Origin: Psilocybe azurescens
Lineage: Eukaryota; Basidiomycota; Agaricomycetes; Agaricales; Agrocybaceae
Direction of reading: 5' to 3'
DNA length: 64,000 nt
NCBI GenBank assembly: GCA_023853785.1
Contig: JAJIRX010000622.1
Location: 1,116,001 to 1,180,000 of the forward strand
Positions 60,290 to 64,000 of this stretch are shown one piece after another. Made by a program: the position numbers and the translations under genes. Positions within the stretch are counted from its first letter, which is position 1; the number at the start of each line of letters is the position of its first letter. The notes beneath the pieces were generated by a model. The model did no database searches. It saw only the letters and a list, made by a program, of their open reading frames with translations, and was not told the DNA's origin.

Positions 60290-63200
60290 ATGGCGGCTGG
60301 TCAGTTCTGTCTTTTTGTACGATTTCAGTAACCTGATTTGACGTCTATCATAGCTTCCCGACGCGGTAGGCCAAGGATTGTGTGTTGGTTCTCCGCACCT
60401 CGATGTACGAATCTATACTAACAAGAACACTGATTGAATGGACAGATGGCACCGCGAAAGGTGACGCTACTATATTCTTTCACCCGGCCTCGCTAATATA
60501 TTTTGAACCCGCAGCATGGTCCAGAATTCTCGCCAGAGATCACTTGGGCGGAACTCTCGACGAATATACGCGAAATTCAGAACCACAATGCATCTAATCT
60601 TTCATTTGAGGAGAATCATCGATATGCATACAACATGGTTCTATACAAACAGGGAGATATGCTATACAGAGGTGTAAAACGCCTTGTTACCGAGAATTTG
60701 GAACTTCTAGCCAAAGAAGAGATCATCCCTGCATTCCCTACAGGTACCACCGATCCAACAATGCAGAACACCGAAGAAGAGGTCCTACTCAAAGCACTTA
60801 GGAAAGTCTGGGATGATCACAAGAGCAATATGGTTCGGTTAGGGCAGATACTGAAGTACATGGTATGCATCATCTTGTCTATATGTCTACTTAAGTCTTT
60901 ACGGAACTCCATCTAGGACCGTGTGCATACGAAGTCTGCTCAGGTCCCTACCACTAATGAAATGGGCTTGGAGTTGTTTCTCAGTCAGATAATGAAGAAT
61001 CCTATAAAGGACCATATCGTCACCGCAATATTGAATCAAATCCGACATGAACGGGATGGCAATGTCATAAATCGTTCAGTTGTGAAGGAATGCGTCGATG
61101 TATTCCAAAGTCTTCAGTATGAAAACACACCCACTGCCACGATCTATAAGCGCGATTTGGAACCCCCACTTTTGGAGGCTAGTAAGGTTTTCTACCTAAA
61201 GGAAGGTCAAGAACTCGCCAATTCGTACAACACACCGGATTTTTTGCGCTTAGTATGTGTGTATTTTCCACTGAGCGTTGTATAACTGAAACTCGACCAG
61301 GTCGAAGGCCGTTTCGACGCCGAACAGTCCCGGACACATCACTACTTGTCAAGCCAAACCAGCCATCCTCTTCTCCAGATTTTGAAAGATACCCTTCTTG
61401 AGCCTCATATAGAGAACATAATCGCAAAAGAATCTGGCCTGGATGCTATGATTGACAACAACCAGACATCTGATCTTTCCCGGCTTTTCCGGCTATGTCA
61501 AAAGATAGGGAACGGCTTGAAATTTCTGGAAACTTTTTGAAAAAATCAATCGTTCGCAGAGGACAAGAGATCAACTCTGTTTCAGCCGGAGAAGAGTTTG
61601 GCGATATTGAGGCTGAGGATAGAGAAACAGAGCCATCATCCAAGAAGGACAAAGGGAAGGGGAAGGCGCGTCCCAAGGCATCTGGCATTGAGCCAGCAAT
61701 TAAATGGGTTCAAGATGTTCTTAACCTCAAAGACAAATTCGATTCAGTATGGAAAAATTCCTTTGAGGGTAATAGGACAGTAGAAAGTGCTTTAAATGAA
61801 GTAAGTTGCCTGCACCGTCGAATCATCCGCGTAAACCTGACCTTCATTGCAGGCTTTCGGAACATTCGTCAATCAGAATGAAAAATGCTCCGAGTTTATC
61901 TCTTTGTTCATTGATGACCATCTGAGAAGAGGTCTCAAAGGCGTAAGTATTCATTTCCCTGGGTAATCCACGTGTTACTGATGATCATCCTTGCAGAAAT
62001 CTGAAATTGAAGTCGATGTTGTCCTTGACAAAACGATCACCATTTTCCGTTTCATCTCAGAAAAGGATATCTTTGAACGATATTACAAAGGGCATTTGGC
62101 AAAGCGCCTCCTCCAAGGACGGTCGTTATCCGATGACGCTGAGCGCGGGATGCTTGCCAAGTTGAAAGTCGAATCGGGAGTCCAATTCACTCAAAAAATG
62201 GAAGGGATGTTTAATGACATGAAAATATCTGCGGATACAACCAAGGATTACCTGGACCATATCGCTAAAACAACGGTGAGTTGTGACTTGGGTACTTTCG
62301 AAGTCATGATGCTAAGACCTTTTAGGCACCTGAAATCGAATTGAATATAACTGTCATGACCTCAAACGCGTGGCCCATGACGCATTCAACCTCACCATGT
62401 CTTCTTCCTCCTAAAATGACGGAGGCATGCCAGTCTTTCCAACATTTTTATCTCTCAAGGCATCAGGGGCGGCGTTTGACATGGCAGTTTTCACTTGGAA
62501 ATGCCGACGTGATTGTTAGGTTCAAAACCAAATCTCACGAGATAAATGTGTCAACCTTTGCTCTGGTCATCCTTTTACTCTTTGAAAACTTAAACGATGA
62601 CGAAACACTCAGTTACAAGGTAAGTGTTGTACGTGTTGCACTGTGGTGTCCCAATTAATGCTGCTTAATAGGAAATCAAGGAAAGCACTGGAATCGAGGA
62701 GACCGAGCTTAAACGACACCTTCAATCACTGGCTTGTGCCAAGTACAAAGTTTTAAAGAAGCACCCTCCTGGACGAGACATCAACCCCGATGACACATTT
62801 TCATTCAATAACGATTTCTCGTGCCCAATGAAGAAGTTCAAGATCGGTACAGTTTCTTCGAAAGTAGAGAATAGTGAAGAGAGGAAGGAGACCATTGATC
62901 GTGTCGAAGACGAGCGAAAACATCAAATGGAGGTATATTGTTTCTTGCATATCATCTTTTTATTTATTTTGAAATGTGACTCATTTTTCTGCAAAGGCTT
63001 GCATCGTTCGCATCATGAAAGATCGGAAACATATGACATATAACGATCTGGTCCACGAAGTCACTCAACAACTAACAAGCAAATTCTTACCTGAGACTCT
63101 TGCGATAAAGAAGAGGATAGAAGGACTGATAGAGGTGAGCATACATATGTGAAATCCGTTATGAATTCTCCCTAACGCTATGAATGTATTCAGAGAGAGT

Positions 63201-63305
63201 ATCTGGAGCGATGTGAAGATCGCAAATCATATAATTATTTGGTACGTTCGTAACTTTCCTTGCAACAAGTCAAATTCGTTAATATTTTCACTGCATCAGG
63301 CATAA
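60290..63305 (+). CDS. CUL3: Cullin-3, scaffold of BTB-type ubiquitin ligases
   Basis: Scaffold that binds BTB adaptors at its N terminus and Rbx1 at its C terminus. Exon 1 (60290-60299, MAA.) is followed by a short exon, then a 15-nt microexon at 60446-60460 (MAPRK), then [15 protein letters not shown]. Conserved blocks follow: [20 protein letters not shown] and [44 protein letters not shown], and the neddylation region [20 protein letters not shown] with the acceptor Lys in IMKDRK. The last exon adds one codon: NYL then A-stop at 63305. A run of five T at 61534-61538 breaks the frame between GLKFLET and [12 protein letters not shown]; six T would restore it. A lysine-rich insert ([14 protein letters not shown]) lies at about 61640-61680. 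Confidence 0.92.
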
Positions 63306-64000
63306 ACAACCCCTAACATAATTTAACAACTGTATACCTTTCATTTGTATAATATCACTTTGCAAATCGCACTCTATTGGCACTCTACCAAAATCTTCCG
63401 TTTCCCAGATCTCGAGTATTTAAACGTGTGAAGAAGAGGCGAGTGTATTACTATCTACCCTATAATCGTAGATTAACTACCTTAGCTACAGAAAGTTTTG
63501 ATATCAAGTCCACGCTAAGTCCAGATAAAAATGAAAAAATTGCTCCTTGCTCGTATCTGCCTGGTATGTACCTAATACTATCGATAGTATTATCAGTCCA
63601 TAACCCCCGTCCAGGATGTCACCCATGGTCTATGGCCCTTAGATGTCCAGAGATCAGAATTCTAGGCCACTTTACAAATTTTGCAATTGGAGGATAGCCT
63701 GGAGTTTGAAAAGAGACCGGGGAGATCTCGAGTCATCCCAGTTGGACCCGCTGATAACCCTGGAATGTTGGCCGATGTCTCGACCTTCGAAGCCTAAGTT
63801 TCTGTTATTGAGCGACCCGTCGGAGTTCAGGAGCTGGAGAATCAAAATCGCAATGTTAGAGTCGAAGCTGACACTACGGCCGGACTGGCGCGATATATCC
63901 CTCTTGAACTGGAACAGCCGGCTTTGGAACTGCTCTAGGAGAATGAATTGTGTCTCGACATCGCAAATCTGTTGTAAGATGATCCTTTGGCCGCAATTAG
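63306..64000. other. Right-edge region, no gene I can support
   Basis: Cullin-3 3' flank, then sequence with short open stretches on both strands between about 63690 and the edge. No family motif was recognised. A gene continuing beyond the window cannot be excluded. Confidence 0.35.

Noticed and set aside
63690..64000. Partial gene at the right edge
   Set aside because: Open stretches exist on both strands, but none continues without stops or shows a known motif.

Overview
This is a nuclear contig from a fungus, most likely a mushroom-forming basidiomycete (Agaricomycetes). Genes are dense and broken by many 45-70 nt introns. Neighbouring genes are often divergent or convergent. The gene set is eukaryotic and housekeeping-rich, with secreted LysM, GH18, GH17 and DUF4360 proteins. 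Three tRNA genes are present. There is no sign of operons or ribosome binding sites. Assignments come from reading translations and joining exons by eye; no database search was run.

Layout. 1-7.3 kb: conserved genes, namely COX11 (partial, -), a DNAJC8/Spf31-like J protein (+), RMI1 (-) and a carnitine acyltransferase (+). 7.6-10.4 kb: a UPF1-like SF1 helicase (-) whose helicase core lies in a strongly CpG-depleted block. 11.1-23.9 kb: a divergent pair made of a nine-LysM secreted protein (-) and a very long killer-toxin-type (subgroup C-like) GH18 chitinase (+). 24.2-26.1 kb: a decayed second helicase copy with an internal inversion. 26.3-32.8 kb: PAM18/TIM14, two tandem secreted DUF4360 proteins and an EFM4-like methyltransferase (all +). 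32.9-36.1 kb: a NOM1/SGD1 MIF4G protein (-). 36.2-40.1 kb: an intron-containing tRNA-Pro, a 2.64-kb terminal-inverted-repeat transposon that has lost almost all CpG, and two identical tRNA-Gly genes separated by a 678-bp Tc1/mariner-type non-autonomous element. 40.5-54.8 kb: GH17 glucanase, an RNF216-like RBR ubiquitin ligase, a Sac7-like RhoGAP and a GMC oxidoreductase (all -). 55.5-63.3 kb: exportin-T and cullin-3 (+).

How it fits together. The outer parts are core cell biology: mitochondrial assembly and import, DNA repair, tRNA export, ribosome biogenesis, ubiquitination and Rho signalling. The accessory core at 7.6-32 kb is rich in secreted proteins. Its centre is the LysM/chitinase pair, where one product binds chitin and the other cuts it; the pair shares one 661-bp intergenic region and is flanked by two copies of the same helicase family. 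The most distinctive signals are this module, two blocks with near-total CpG loss (which I infer are targets of cytosine methylation), and two well-bounded transposons beside tRNA genes.

Caution. At least nine conserved reading frames are broken by single-base length differences, mostly in short homopolymers and including cullin-3 and exportin-T. This looks like assembly error rather than nine pseudogenes, so apparent truncations here should not be taken at face value.
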